This document shows positions 24,680 through 34,805 of a stretch of DNA of 64,000 bases, in pieces. The position numbers were made by a program, and so were the translations under genes. The notes beneath the pieces were generated by a model. That model ran no database searches and had not been told where the DNA came from. It saw only the letters and a program-made list of their open reading frames with translations. The stretch covers positions 1,736,001-1,800,000 of the forward strand of contig NZ_CP047654.1 of assembly GCF_030408915.1 (NCBI RefSeq), in the 5' to 3' direction. Origin of the DNA: Corynebacterium guangdongense (GTDB lineage: Bacteria > Actinomycetota > Actinomycetes > Mycobacteriales > Mycobacteriaceae). Position 1 is the first letter of the stretch, and each line of letters starts with the position of its first letter.

Positions 24680-25103
24680 CAAGGACCAGTCAAACGACCA
24701 GGACGGCGAAAAGATCCTGGAAGGCCCCGCCCGACTCTCGTTCGTTGATCAGGTGCTGGACGCGGTGCAACAACTGGGTGAATCCTCCGCCCTCGGTCTC
24801 AACCTGGACCGCACCATGTTTACGCTGGCGGTGAGCGAGATCATCACCAACATTGTCGAACACAGCACCGGGGAGGTCTCGATGTCCGTCAGGCTGACCT
24901 CCGGCCCCGGTGAACTCCGGGCCATCATTCAGGATTCAGCCACCCCCGCACTGATCGACTGGGACCATATCGAGCTCCCCGATGTGGACGCCGAATCAGG
25001 CCGCGGGCTGGCGCTGGCCCACGCGGTTCTGGACGGTCTCCACCATGATTCCCACCCGGACGGCAACACGTGGACCCTGTGGCGCAAAGTGCAGGACGCG
25101 TAG
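24669..25103 (+). CDS. RsbW/SpoIIAB-type serine kinase (HATPase)
   Basis: A GHKL ATPase of about 144 residues. N-box: SEIITNIVEHS. G1-like box: QDSATP. G2-like: AESGRGLALAHAV. These are the marks of anti-sigma kinases that phosphorylate STAS partners and hold a target protein. The GTG at 24669 is chosen: GAGGAAG lies six bases upstream and it overlaps the STAS stop by 11 bases. An ATG at 24645 is possible. It is the last gene of the operon; its bound target is unknown. Confidence 0.88.
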   Translation: MTTDKDQSNDQDGEKILEGPARLSFVDQVLDAVQQLGESSALGLNLDRTMFTLAVSEIITNIVEHSTGEVSMSVRLTSGPGELRAIIQDSATPALIDWDHIELPDVDAESGRGLALAHAVLDGLHHDSHPDGNTWTLWRKVQDA

Positions 25104-25359
25104 CCGGCCCAGTCACATCCACCGTGCCACCGGTGACGTCGACGGATCCCACGCTCCCTCCCCGCCCGGGTCCGGGCCCCGGGTCAGGCGTACATCCACG
25201 GGAGGTTGCGTGCGGTCGGGCAGGCCTGGAGCGCTGGACCCGGGCAGTTTTCCCAGGCGAGGTGGCGGTGCGACGGGTCGGCGTGGGGACGCCTCCCCTG
25301 CCCTCAGGAAACGAGAGCTGCCTCAACTCCTCGGCGCCGGTCGGGAGGAGCTGACCCAC
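25104..25359. other. Intergenic, no gene seen
   Basis: GC-rich sequence between convergent genes. It holds a small GCCCGG-GT-CCGGGC inverted repeat around 25164-25177 that could help terminate transcription. No supported reading frame or other structure was found. Confidence 0.4.
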
Positions 25360-26415
25360 TCAGGTGGTGAGCAGAACCTTCAACGCCTTGGTCTCCGCCG
25401 CTCGGCTGAAAACGTCGTAGGCCTCGATGATCTCCTCGAGACGGAAGGTGTGCGACACGAAGGGGGTGGCGTCGAGCTTTTTGGAGGCGACCATTTTCAG
25501 CAGGATGTCGGTGGTGTTCGTGTTGACCAGACCCATTGTCAAGGCGATATTGGAGATCCAGAGGCTGTCCAGCGGCAGTTCCACACCGGTGCCGTGCACA
25601 CCGACGTTGGCCACGGTGCCGGCGGGGCGGACGATCTCCAGGCACATGGTGAAGGTCTGCGGGATACCGACGGCCTCGATGGCCACATCCACCCCGAGAC
25701 CGTCGGTAAGCGCAAGGACCTGGTCCTTCCAGTCTTCCTCCGATGAGACCACCCCATCGGTGGCGCCGAACTTCTTTGCCTCGGCAACGCGGTTGGCGTC
25801 GATGTCCACGGCGATGATGCGCGAGGGGCCGTAGAGCTGGGCCGTGAGCATGGCGGCCAGACCTACCGGGCCCGCACCGATGACGGCGACGACATCACCG
25901 GGCTTGACGCGACCGTACTGCACGCCGATCTCGTGCCCGGTCGGCAGGATGTCGGAAAGCAGCACCCCCTCAGCGTCGCTGACGCCCTCGGGGAGCTTGT
26001 GCACGGAGGTTTCAGCGAAGGGAACCCGGACGTATTCCGCCTGGGTACCGTCGATGAGGTGACCGAAGATCCAGCCGATGCCGGGTGCGCCCTCCTCTGC
26101 GCGGCAGTGGGAGTAGACGCCCCGTTTGCAGTAGTCGCAGCGCCCACAGGCGCTCACACAGGAGAGGATGACCCGGTCGCCGACCTTCAACGTGGTCACG
26201 GCGTCACCGACCTGGGTGATGGTGCCAACACCCTCATGGCCGAGGATGCGGCCTTCGGTGACCGCGGGAACATCGCCTTTGAGAATGTGGAGGTCGGTGC
26301 CGCAGATCGTGGTCGTATTGATCTTCACGATGACGTCCGTGGGTTTCTGGAGGACGGGATCGGGCACCTCCTCCCAGGATTTCTGGCCGGGTCCGTGATA
26401 CACGAGAGCCTTCAT
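25360..26415 (-). CDS. Zinc-dependent alcohol dehydrogenase
   Basis: A medium-chain dehydrogenase/reductase, 351 residues. Catalytic zinc ligands are in CGTDLH and GHEGVG. The structural zinc loop has four cysteines in CVSACGRCDYC with a further Cys (HCRAEEG). The NAD-binding motif is VIGAGPVGLAA followed by DIDANR, the acidic residue favouring NAD over NADP. The most similar families are iron/zinc-type alcohol and threonine-like dehydrogenases; the substrate is open. A GlxR-like site lies upstream. Confidence 0.9.
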   Translation of the reverse strand: MKALVYHGPGQKSWEEVPDPVLQKPTDVIVKINTTTICGTDLHILKGDVPAVTEGRILGHEGVGTITQVGDAVTTLKVGDRVILSCVSACGRCDYCKRGVYSHCRAEEGAPGIGWIFGHLIDGTQAEYVRVPFAETSVHKLPEGVSDAEGVLLSDILPTGHEIGVQYGRVKPGDVVAVIGAGPVGLAAMLTAQLYGPSRIIAVDIDANRVAEAKKFGATDGVVSSEEDWKDQVLALTDGLGVDVAIEAVGIPQTFTMCLEIVRPAGTVANVGVHGTGVELPLDSLWISNIALTMGLVNTNTTDILLKMVASKKLDATPFVSHTFRLEEIIEAYDVFSRAAETKALKVLLTT

Positions 26416-26817
26416 GGGGGTCTCCTCAGTCGTGGTTCAGAGTTTCAGATGGCGCGATGCGGGTTGGTTGGAGGGAGTCGGAATTCCGGAACCTTCTGTG
26501 ACCGGAATCACTCAATGGGTCACGTATCTGAGCCTAGTACCCGCTCAGGCTCTCCATGCCAGTTTCCTGGAGACAATTCCACGGGCGCGATTGGGCCCGC
26601 TTTGTTGGCCGAGGTCCGGGCGTTGCCGGTCAAGGCGTCCTCTTGCAAGGTGCCCTTTCGGTGCGTGAACCGGAAGCGGCGGGAGGGGTCGGGGAGACAG
26701 CCGACCACAGTGTCACTCTCCCGGCGGGAGGACCAGGTGGTTGGAGCGACGGCTTGGTCCGGGGCAGTCCACTGCCGGCCGACCCGCCTCCCTTGAAGTG
26801 GACCCAGCGGCGCCTGG
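26416..26817. other. Intergenic region upstream of the alcohol dehydrogenase
   Basis: About 400 bases between the alcohol dehydrogenase start and the lipoprotein stop. It contains a GlxR-like site (26497-26512), a CGGAATTCCG palindrome (26480-26489), and nothing else I can support. Open frames here on both strands lack start signals and family resemblance. Confidence 0.5.
26497..26512. promoter_or_regulatory. GlxR-like (CRP family) binding site
   Basis: TGTGA, six bases, TCACT: one mismatch to the known TGTGA-N6-TCACA consensus of corynebacterial GlxR. It is about 80 bases upstream of the alcohol dehydrogenase start. cAMP-dependent control of alcohol dehydrogenase by GlxR is known in C. glutamicum; binding here is inferred. 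Confidence 0.45.
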
Positions 26818-27339
26818 TCAGGTTGATGTAAGGGAGAAGCGCTCACCCTCGATGATGATCTCCGTGGTCTCCCGGGGCACCACCCACGGCTGATACAGCG
26901 ACGCGGTGTCGCCCGGTTGGACGTTCTTGGTCCAAAACACATCGCCGTCGGTGGCCTCCCGGCAGGCCAGGGCCAGCGGCGCCGTCACCACGTCCCCGCT
27001 CTCCGGGTCGAGGTAGGCCAGCTGGTCCAGGAGCACCCCGTCGGGGTTGGCGGCGGAATGGGCTTCCAGCGTGGCGGTGATCTCCAGGTACGTCTCACCC
27101 TCCCGTGCCGCCCCGACCCCGTGGGACGTGTCCGCCCACGGACCGAACCCGTCGCGGCACTGGTCCGTCAATCGCACTGTGTGCACCGTGAGGGTGCCGA
27201 GGCAGGGCGAGGTTTCCCAGCAGTCGGCGGCGTAGGCCCGGTCCGCAACCCCGGGCACCGGGTGGTCGCAGGCCGACAGCCCCACCGCCGCACAGAGGAT
27301 CAGGTGGGCCGTCGGCAGGCTTCGGGCAGGGGTTCGCAT
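26818..27339 (-). CDS. Putative lipoprotein, unknown function
   Basis: A protein of about 173 residues starting at the ATG at 27339. The signal peptide (RTPARSLPTAHLILCAAVG) ends in a lipobox LSAC, so it should be a membrane-anchored lipoprotein on the outer face. The mature part has two Cys-containing segments (DCWETSPCLG, CRDGF, ACREA) that could form disulfides, and a beta-rich C-terminus. No family was recognised. An upstream extension of the frame is rejected because it would bury the signal peptide. Confidence 0.75.
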   Translation of the reverse strand: MRTPARSLPTAHLILCAAVGLSACDHPVPGVADRAYAADCWETSPCLGTLTVHTVRLTDQCRDGFGPWADTSHGVGAAREGETYLEITATLEAHSAANPDGVLLDQLAYLDPESGDVVTAPLALACREATDGDVFWTKNVQPGDTASLYQPWVVPRETTEIIIEGERFSLTST

Positions 27340-27463
27340 AGCCGGGAGACTATCCGGCGCCGGTCTCTTACGCAGCGGAGGCCAGTGCGCACGGGAGACG
27401 CCTCTCCGTCGCCGCGGCAGGGCGGCCGGAGCCGGTTCCCGGCGCGGTGCCGGGATCGAAAAA

Positions 27464-27500
27464 GCACCCGCGTGCCCGTCTTTGCCGGGCACTCGGGTGC
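27464..27500 (-). terminator. Intrinsic terminator of gdh
   Basis: A 15-base stem (27464-27478 with 27486-27500, one mismatch) and a 7-base loop, followed on the minus strand by TTTTT. It lies 13 bases past the gdh stop. One of the clearest terminators in the window. Confidence 0.92.
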
Positions 27501-27513
27501 AGTGGGGCCGGGC

Positions 27514-29189
<1,676 letters not shown>

Positions 29190-30227
29190 ATGACCGACCA
29201 GAATTCGACCCACTCCCCCGTCTTCGCCCCGCGCCACGCCGGCGTGGTCCGCGTCCTCGTCTCCCCCGGCGCGGTCGGCCCGTTCAGCTCCGACGAGGCC
29301 GCCCAGGCCCTGGGAGAGGGCGTCGGCGAGATCATCCGCAACGCGGACATCGTGCTGGCTCCGCTATCCGAGGGCGGTGCCGGCACCTCGGAGCTGTTCA
29401 CCGGCGAACGCGTCACCCTGCCGACGACCGACGCGCTCGGCTCCCTCACGGAGGCGACCTACACCTACGACCGGGACACCGCCACCGCCTACATCGATCT
29501 CGCGGCTGCGGCCGGCTTCCCCGACGCCGACCGGGCCGCCGAGACCGGTGACACTTACGGGGTGGGCGTGCTCGTTGCCGACGCCCAGACCCGCGGAGCG
29601 GAGCGCGTCGTCCTCGCCCTCGGCGACGCCGTAACCCTTGACGGCGGCACCGGGATCCTCGTGGCCCTGGCCGCCAACCCCGTCAACGCCGACGGGCATC
29701 CGGTGCCCAAGGGCGGCGCGTTTCTGGGACAGATCGCGGATCTGGAGACGGCCAAGCTCAATATTCCCGCGGCCGGGATGGAATGGATCCTGCTCGCCGA
29801 CACCGCGGCGGCCGTCGACGCCTCCCACCCGGGTCTGGCCTCCCTGGCCCGAGTGGCGGGCGTCGATCCGGATCAGCCGGGCTGGGGCGCGGGTGGCGGC
29901 GTAGCCGTCGGGCTGGCCTGGGTCTCCTCCCTCATCTACGGGACCGCAGATCGGGTGCGAGTGCTGCCCGGTGTCGATGTGGTGGCTCAGTCGCTGGCGG
30001 TGGGCGCCCACGCGACGGAGGCCGATTTCGTCGTCTCCGCCGGGGCCGCCGGGCCGGCCGTAATCCGCCTGGCCCCCGAGGCCACCGTCGGTATCGCCGG
30101 GGAGTCCGTCGAGGGCGCCGCGGTGCAGGCCAGGCTGGCGGAGGAGATCGTCTCCCTGGCGCAGCTGCGCGAGGCCGGGGCGCAGCTGGCCGCCGACTAC
30201 CTGCGGATTTCCACGGTCCAGGGGTAG
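29190..30227 (+). CDS. Glycerate kinase-like protein
   Basis: About 345 residues, with the layout of the glycerate kinase (GlxK/GckA type) family: an N-terminal PLSEGGAGTSELF corresponding to the substrate loop, LALGDAVTLDGGTGILVAL and a C-terminal VVSAGA...AGESVEGAAVQ region. The canonical DGGEGT loop is altered to EGGAGT and the usual conserved DGQT near the C-terminus is not obvious, so catalysis is doubtful. The ATG at 29190 has GAAAGGG upstream. Its 3' end overlaps the convergent 131-residue gene by 31 bases. Confidence 0.65.
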   Translation: MTDQNSTHSPVFAPRHAGVVRVLVSPGAVGPFSSDEAAQALGEGVGEIIRNADIVLAPLSEGGAGTSELFTGERVTLPTTDALGSLTEATYTYDRDTATAYIDLAAAAGFPDADRAAETGDTYGVGVLVADAQTRGAERVVLALGDAVTLDGGTGILVALAANPVNADGHPVPKGGAFLGQIADLETAKLNIPAAGMEWILLADTAAAVDASHPGLASLARVAGVDPDQPGWGAGGGVAVGLAWVSSLIYGTADRVRVLPGVDVVAQSLAVGAHATEADFVVSAGAAGPAVIRLAPEATVGIAGESVEGAAVQARLAEEIVSLAQLREAGAQLAADYLRISTVQG

Positions 30228-30592
30228 GCCGAGGGGGTCTCGTAGGCGGTTTCCCGTTCCAGGGCGACCGGATCTGCCGGCAGGTCAGCCTCCGGGGTGA
30301 GGATGCGTGACAGGGCCATCGCCAGCTGGTTGTAGGAGACGTGCTCGCCGGACGCCTCAATGAGGTAACGGTGTACGGAGCCGCCCTCCATCTCCACGCC
30401 GTGGTCCCTGCGGTAGACCTCGCCCAGCTGCTCGACGACCTGCTCGTCGACGCTGACGTCGGCCTCGTGGGTCACGGATCCCTCCGCGAGGCGCCCCTTC
30501 TTGACCAGGATGTTGATGGCGTTGGTAAAGACGTCGCTGAGCTGGCGGGCGGGTTCAGCGGGGATGAGGACATCGAACTGAATGATCGGCAT
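30197..30592 (-). CDS. Conserved hypothetical, possibly tautomerase-like
   Basis: A 131-residue acidic protein starting MPIIQFDVLIP. After removal of Met the N-terminal Pro followed by IIQ and a hydrophobic strand resembles the tautomerase superfamily, whose catalytic residue is Pro1; length fits the MSAD-like subgroup of about 130 residues. No further diagnostic residue can be checked by eye. A TAGAGT -10-like box lies only about 10 bases from the ATG and no good Shine-Dalgarno is seen, suggesting a leaderless mRNA. Confidence 0.6.
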   Translation of the reverse strand: MPIIQFDVLIPAEPARQLSDVFTNAINILVKKGRLAEGSVTHEADVSVDEQVVEQLGEVYRRDHGVEMEGGSVHRYLIEASGEHVSYNQLAMALSRILTPEADLPADPVALERETAYETPSAYPWTVEIRR

Positions 30593-30644
30593 GCCATCCA
30601 CTCTAAGCCCTCGTCGTTGACCGCAGTCGCCTACCCTGGGGCGT

Positions 30645-31994
30645 ATGGCACTTTTCGGATCGGGGCTCATTCCGCCCCTGACCACCATGTCCGACGGCAC
30701 GCTCAAGCAGGTGAGCCCCTTTTCCGGGACCGAGGTATGGACCGTTCCCGGTCGCGGCAACCGTCCGTTGTTCAGGCCGGCGCTCAACCCCGTGCCCTTG
30801 GGTGAGCACGCGCACACGCAGACCTGCGCGTTCTGCTCCGGCCGCCCGCTGGACACCCCGCCGGAGAAGTCCCGCATCGTTCCGGACCCGAGCCAGCCGG
30901 ACGGCTGGCGCATCGACTACGGACTGCTGCCGCGTGAGCAGGAGTCGACCCAGAACTCCTACGCCTTCCGCCGCGTCCCCAATCTCTTCGAGATCGTCCC
31001 CTTCCGCTACTGGGAGGAGAACTACGGCTACATGGTCGACGACGAGACCCGGGAGCGCAAGCGCCGCTACCTCGCCGACGAGACCGGACGGGCGCACGTC
31101 GACTCCATCGTCGAGACCCGCCTGCGCGCCTCGGGGCAGGAACCCGAGGAGGTCAGTGAGTCAGAGAAGGCCAAACTGGCCACGGCCTACTTCGCCGGTG
31201 GGCATGACATCATCATCGGGCGACGCCACTACCTCGACCAGGCCACCCACGACAACCAGATCCTCTCCTCGGGCCTGCTCAGCCCCGACGAGCACTACGC
31301 GATGACCCGTCTGACGGTCGATTCCATCCGTGACCTTTACGAACGCAACCGCTACGCGCCCTATGTCGTGGCCTTCCAGAACTGGCTGGCACCCGCGGGC
31401 GCTTCCTTCGAACACCTGCACAAGCAGCTGGTCGCCATCGACGAACGCGGGGTCCAGTCGGAACTGGAGATCGAGCGGCTGCGTCGCAACCCGAACATGT
31501 ACAACGAGTGGGCGGTCGACTACTCCGGCTACCACAACCTGATCATCGCCGAGAACGAGCACGCGGTGATGCTTGCCGGGGTGGGTCACCGCTACCCGAC
31601 CATCGGTATCTACTCGAAGTCCGCGCAGCCCTACCCGTGGCTGCTGTCGATCGAGGAGCTGCGCTCGATGAGCGACCTCATGCACGCCGCCCACGCCGCC
31701 ACCGGCCCGGAGGTACCGGCCAACGAGGAATGGCACTACCAGCCGATCGACCTGGACATGCCCATGCCCTGGCGCGTCAACCTCAAGTGGCGGGTGTCCA
31801 ACCTCGCCGGGTTCGAGGGCGTCACGAAGATCTACATCAACACGCTCTCCCCGACCGACGTCCGCGACCGCGTCGTCTCCGCGCTCTATCAGCTGCGTGA
31901 CGCGGGCCAGGTCTCCGCCGGCATCCGCATCGCCATGGAGTGCACCACCGAACGGAACATGCTGCGCTACAACCCGCTGCTCAAAGACCGGTAA
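30645..31994 (+). CDS. DUF4921 protein, GalT/HIT-like nucleotidyltransferase fold
   Basis: A 449-residue cytoplasmic protein resembling galactose-1-phosphate uridylyltransferases. The region CAFCSGRPLDTPPEKSR recalls the zinc/nucleotide loop, and FEHLHKQLVAID corresponds to the HxHxQ catalytic motif with one His replaced. Corynebacterial relatives are labelled DUF4921. The substrate is unknown, but it is directly upstream of glycogen phosphorylase on the same strand, so a sugar-phosphate role is plausible. A -10-like TACCCT sits seven bases before the ATG, which suggests leaderless translation. Confidence 0.78.
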   Translation: MALFGSGLIPPLTTMSDGTLKQVSPFSGTEVWTVPGRGNRPLFRPALNPVPLGEHAHTQTCAFCSGRPLDTPPEKSRIVPDPSQPDGWRIDYGLLPREQESTQNSYAFRRVPNLFEIVPFRYWEENYGYMVDDETRERKRRYLADETGRAHVDSIVETRLRASGQEPEEVSESEKAKLATAYFAGGHDIIIGRRHYLDQATHDNQILSSGLLSPDEHYAMTRLTVDSIRDLYERNRYAPYVVAFQNWLAPAGASFEHLHKQLVAIDERGVQSELEIERLRRNPNMYNEWAVDYSGYHNLIIAENEHAVMLAGVGHRYPTIGIYSKSAQPYPWLLSIEELRSMSDLMHAAHAATGPEVPANEEWHYQPIDLDMPMPWRVNLKWRVSNLAGFEGVTKIYINTLSPTDVRDRVVSALYQLRDAGQVSAGIRIAMECTTERNMLRYNPLLKDR

Positions 31995-32055
31995 TTATTC
32001 GCGCTGCCTGCGGGGACGTTCCTGACTATGCTGGTGCGGGCATGTGCTTGACGAC

Positions 32056-32081
32056 GCCGAGGGTGGCTGTCCGCCCTCGGC
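32056..32081 (+). terminator. Hairpin between DUF4921 gene and glgP
   Basis: GCCGAGGGTGG at 32056-32066 pairs with 32071-32081 around a CTGT loop, with a single G-T wobble. It lies about 60 bases past the DUF4921 stop and 50 before glgP, so it is a terminator or a partial terminator between the two. Confidence 0.65.
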
Positions 32082-32132
32082 AGTCGCCTGTTCTATGACT
32101 GCTATCACTTGATCGGCTCAGGAAGGTTATCC

Positions 32133-34754
32133 ATGGCACTTAACTACTCTCAGAAGGTCGACGGGCACGTTCGCGCGGCCGCCGGGACGGTCTCCGAAAG
32201 CGCCACCAACCGCAAGTTCTGGTTCGGACTGTCGCGCTCCGTCATCGACGAGATCGCCGAGAACTGGCACAAGACCCGCCACACCTACGCCGCCGCCCGC
32301 CAGCAGCACTATTTCTCGGCCGAGTTTCTCATGGGCCGGGCCCTGCTGAACAACCTCACCAACCTGGGCAGGGTGGAGGAGGCTTCCGCGGCGGCCGCCG
32401 ATCTGGGTCACAACCTCGTCGACGTCCTCGAGGCCGAGAACGACGCCGCCCTGGGCAACGGCGGCCTCGGCCGTCTCGCCGCCTGCTTCCTGGATTCCGC
32501 CGTCACCCAGAACCTCCCGGTCACCGGCTACGGCCTGCTCTACCGCTACGGCCTGTTCCGTCAGGAGTTCCAGAACGGCTTCCAGGTCGAGCACCCGGAT
32601 CCCTGGCGCGAGGACGGCAACCCCTTCACCATCCGCCGCAACCGTCAGCGGCTGCGCGTCAACTTCGACGACATGATCGTCCAGGCCATCCCCTATGACA
32701 TGCCCATCACCGGCTACGGCACCGACAACGTCGGCACCCTACGCCTGTGGAAGGCCGAGCCGCTGGAGGAGTTCGACTACGACGCCTTCAACTCCCAGCG
32801 CTTCACCGAGGCCATCATCGAGCGGGAGCGCGTCAACGACATCTGCCGTGTCCTCTATCCCAACGACACCTCCTACGAGGGCAAGAAGCTGCGGGTGCGC
32901 CAGCAGTACTTCTTCACCTCCGCCTCCCTGCAGCAGATGGTCAACAACTACGTGACCCACCACGGCGAGGATCTCAGCGACTTCGCCAAGTACAACTCCA
33001 TCCAGCTCAACGACACCCACCCGGTGCTCGCCATCCCGGAGCTGATGCGCCTGCTCATGGACGAGCACGGCATGGGCTGGGAGCAGGCGTGGGAGATCGT
33101 CACCGAAACCTTCGCCTACACCAACCACACCGTCCTCACCGAGGCACTCGAGACCTGGGAGATCTCCATCTTCCAGTCGATGTTCTGGCGCATCTGGGAG
33201 ATCATTGCCGAGATCGACCGCCGCTTCCGACTGGACATGGCCGGGCGTGGCCTCGAGCAGCAGGTCATCAACCGGATGGCCCCGGTCGCCAACGGGTCCG
33301 TCCACATGGCCTGGATCGCCTGCTACGCCTCCTTTTCCATCAACGGGGTGGCCGCCATCCATTCCGAGATCATCAAGCGCGACACGCTCAGGGACTGGTC
33401 CGCGCTCTGGCCGGAGAAGTTCAACAACAAGACCAATGGTGTGACCCCGCGTCGCTGGCTGCGCATGATCAACCCGGGCCTGTCCGACCTGCTCACCCGC
33501 CTGGTCGGGTCCGATGGCTGGGTGACCGATCTCGACGGGCTCAAGGAGCTGCGCCCCTACGAAAACGACGAGAAGGTTCTGCGCGAGCTCATCGACATCA
33601 AGCGGGCGAACAAGGTGAAGTTCGCCGAGTGGATCCGGGAGCGCCAGGGAGTCGAGGTCGACCCGGACTCCATCTTCGACACCCAGATCAAGCGTCTGCA
33701 CGAGTACAAGCGCCAGCTGCTCAACGCGCTGTACATCCTGGATCTCTACTTCCGAATCAAGGACGGCGAGCGGGACGTGCCGAAGCGCACTTTCGTCTTC
33801 GGTGCGAAGGCCGCGCCGGGCTATGTCCGTGCCAAGGCCGTCATCAAGCTCATCAACACCATCGGTGACCTGGTCAACAACGATCCGGACACCCGGGACA
33901 TCATCCGCGTGGTGTTCATCGAGAACTACAACGTCTCCCCGGCCGAGAAGATCATCCCCGCCACCGACGTCTCCGAGCAGATCTCGCTCGCCGGCAAGGA
34001 GGCCTCCGGCACCGGCAACATGAAGTTCATGATGAACGGCGCACTGACGCTGGGCACCATGGACGGCGCCAACGTCGAGATCGTCGACGCCGTCGGTGAG
34101 GACAACGCCTACATCTTCGGCGTGCGCGTCGAGGGTCTGGACGAGGCCTTCGCGGAGTACTCCCCGCACCAGGTCTACGAATCGGTGCCGGGACTCAAGC
34201 GCGTCCTCGACGCCTTCGACGACGGCACCCTCGATGACCACGGCACCGGCATGTTCCATGACCTGAAGAACTCGATTCTCCACGGTTACGGTGTCCACGC
34301 CAACGACGTCTACTACGTCCTCGGTGACTTCGCCGACTACCGCGAGACCCGTGACCGCATGGCCCGCGACTACTTCGAGGACCCGATGAACTGGGCGAGG
34401 ATGTGCTGGGTCAACATCTGCGAGTCCGGCCGCTTCTCCTCCGACCGCACGATCAACGATTACGCGACCGAGACCTGGAAGCTCGAGCCCGCCCCGATCA
34501 GCGCGACAGCCGCCCCGCTCAGGGAGAGGGTCGTTGCCGCGGTGAAGAAGGTGGCTCCAGCGAAGCAGAGCACGGCCAAGAAGACCACGGCCAAGAAGAC
34601 GACCGCGAAAAAGAGCACGGCCAAGAAAACGACGGCCAAGAAGAGCACATCAGAGACGGCCCCCACCGAGAAGGCCGCGGCTAAGAAGAGCGCGGCCAAG
34701 AAGACCACGGCCAAGAAGACGACCGCGAAAAAGAGCACCGGCGGCAAGAAGTAG
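32133..34754 (+). CDS. glgP: Glycogen phosphorylase with lysine/alanine-rich C-terminal tail
   Basis: A PLP enzyme releasing glucose-1-phosphate from alpha-glucans, 873 residues. The catalytic core (to about residue 800) has AALGNGGLGRLAACFLDS, THHGEDLSDF, KRLHEYKRQLLN and the PLP-lysine motif GTGNMKFMMNG. The start ATG at 32133 has AGGAAGG six bases upstream. Unusual: residues ~805-873 form a basic tail of repeated AKKTTAKKS-type units, like the tails of histone H1 or mycobacterial HupB. A standard phosphorylase ends near residue 800. The tail may bind nucleic acid or polyphosphate, or be a surface for glycogen; this is unknown. Confidence 0.94.
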   Translation: MALNYSQKVDGHVRAAAGTVSESATNRKFWFGLSRSVIDEIAENWHKTRHTYAAARQQHYFSAEFLMGRALLNNLTNLGRVEEASAAAADLGHNLVDVLEAENDAALGNGGLGRLAACFLDSAVTQNLPVTGYGLLYRYGLFRQEFQNGFQVEHPDPWREDGNPFTIRRNRQRLRVNFDDMIVQAIPYDMPITGYGTDNVGTLRLWKAEPLEEFDYDAFNSQRFTEAIIERERVNDICRVLYPNDTSYEGKKLRVRQQYFFTSASLQQMVNNYVTHHGEDLSDFAKYNSIQLNDTHPVLAIPELMRLLMDEHGMGWEQAWEIVTETFAYTNHTVLTEALETWEISIFQSMFWRIWEIIAEIDRRFRLDMAGRGLEQQVINRMAPVANGSVHMAWIACYASFSINGVAAIHSEIIKRDTLRDWSALWPEKFNNKTNGVTPRRWLRMINPGLSDLLTRLVGSDGWVTDLDGLKELRPYENDEKVLRELIDIKRANKVKFAEWIRERQGVEVDPDSIFDTQIKRLHEYKRQLLNALYILDLYFRIKDGERDVPKRTFVFGAKAAPGYVRAKAVIKLINTIGDLVNNDPDTRDIIRVVFIENYNVSPAEKIIPATDVSEQISLAGKEASGTGNMKFMMNGALTLGTMDGANVEIVDAVGEDNAYIFGVRVEGLDEAFAEYSPHQVYESVPGLKRVLDAFDDGTLDDHGTGMFHDLKNSILHGYGVHANDVYYVLGDFADYRETRDRMARDYFEDPMNWARMCWVNICESGRFSSDRTINDYATETWKLEPAPISATAAPLRERVVAAVKKVAPAKQSTAKKTTAKKTTAKKSTAKKTTAKKSTSETAPTEKAAAKKSAAKKTTAKKTTAKKSTGGKK
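34545..34750 (+). repeat. Degenerate repeat encoding AKK(T/S)T units in glgP tail
   Basis: Repeated units of about 12-15 bases (GCCAAGAAGACCACG and variants) encode PAK/AKKTT/AKKST. There are roughly a dozen lysine pairs in 70 residues, interrupted by one acidic stretch (SETAPTEK). The reading frame is kept to the stop codon. Confidence 0.85.
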
Positions 34755-34771
34755 CCACCCGGTCAAGAGAT

Positions 34772-34805
34772 GACGCCGGCCCCGCGTTCACCGGGGGCCG
34801 GCGTC
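34772..34805 (+). terminator. Terminator hairpin after glgP
   Basis: A perfect 12-base stem (GACGCCGGCCCC at 34772-34783, complement at 34794-34805) with a 10-base loop, 17 bases after the glgP stop. There is no T run. Confidence 0.8.

Noticed and set aside
24669..25103. Standard SigB/SigF regulon interpretation of the STAS and kinase genes
   Set aside because: No sigma factor gene lies in or beside the operon; a distant sigma factor cannot be excluded, so it is kept as a refutation test rather than as the call.
25104..25359. Short open frames between the kinase gene and the alcohol dehydrogenase
   Set aside because: They are Pro/Gly/Arg-rich, without starts, ribosome sites or motifs.
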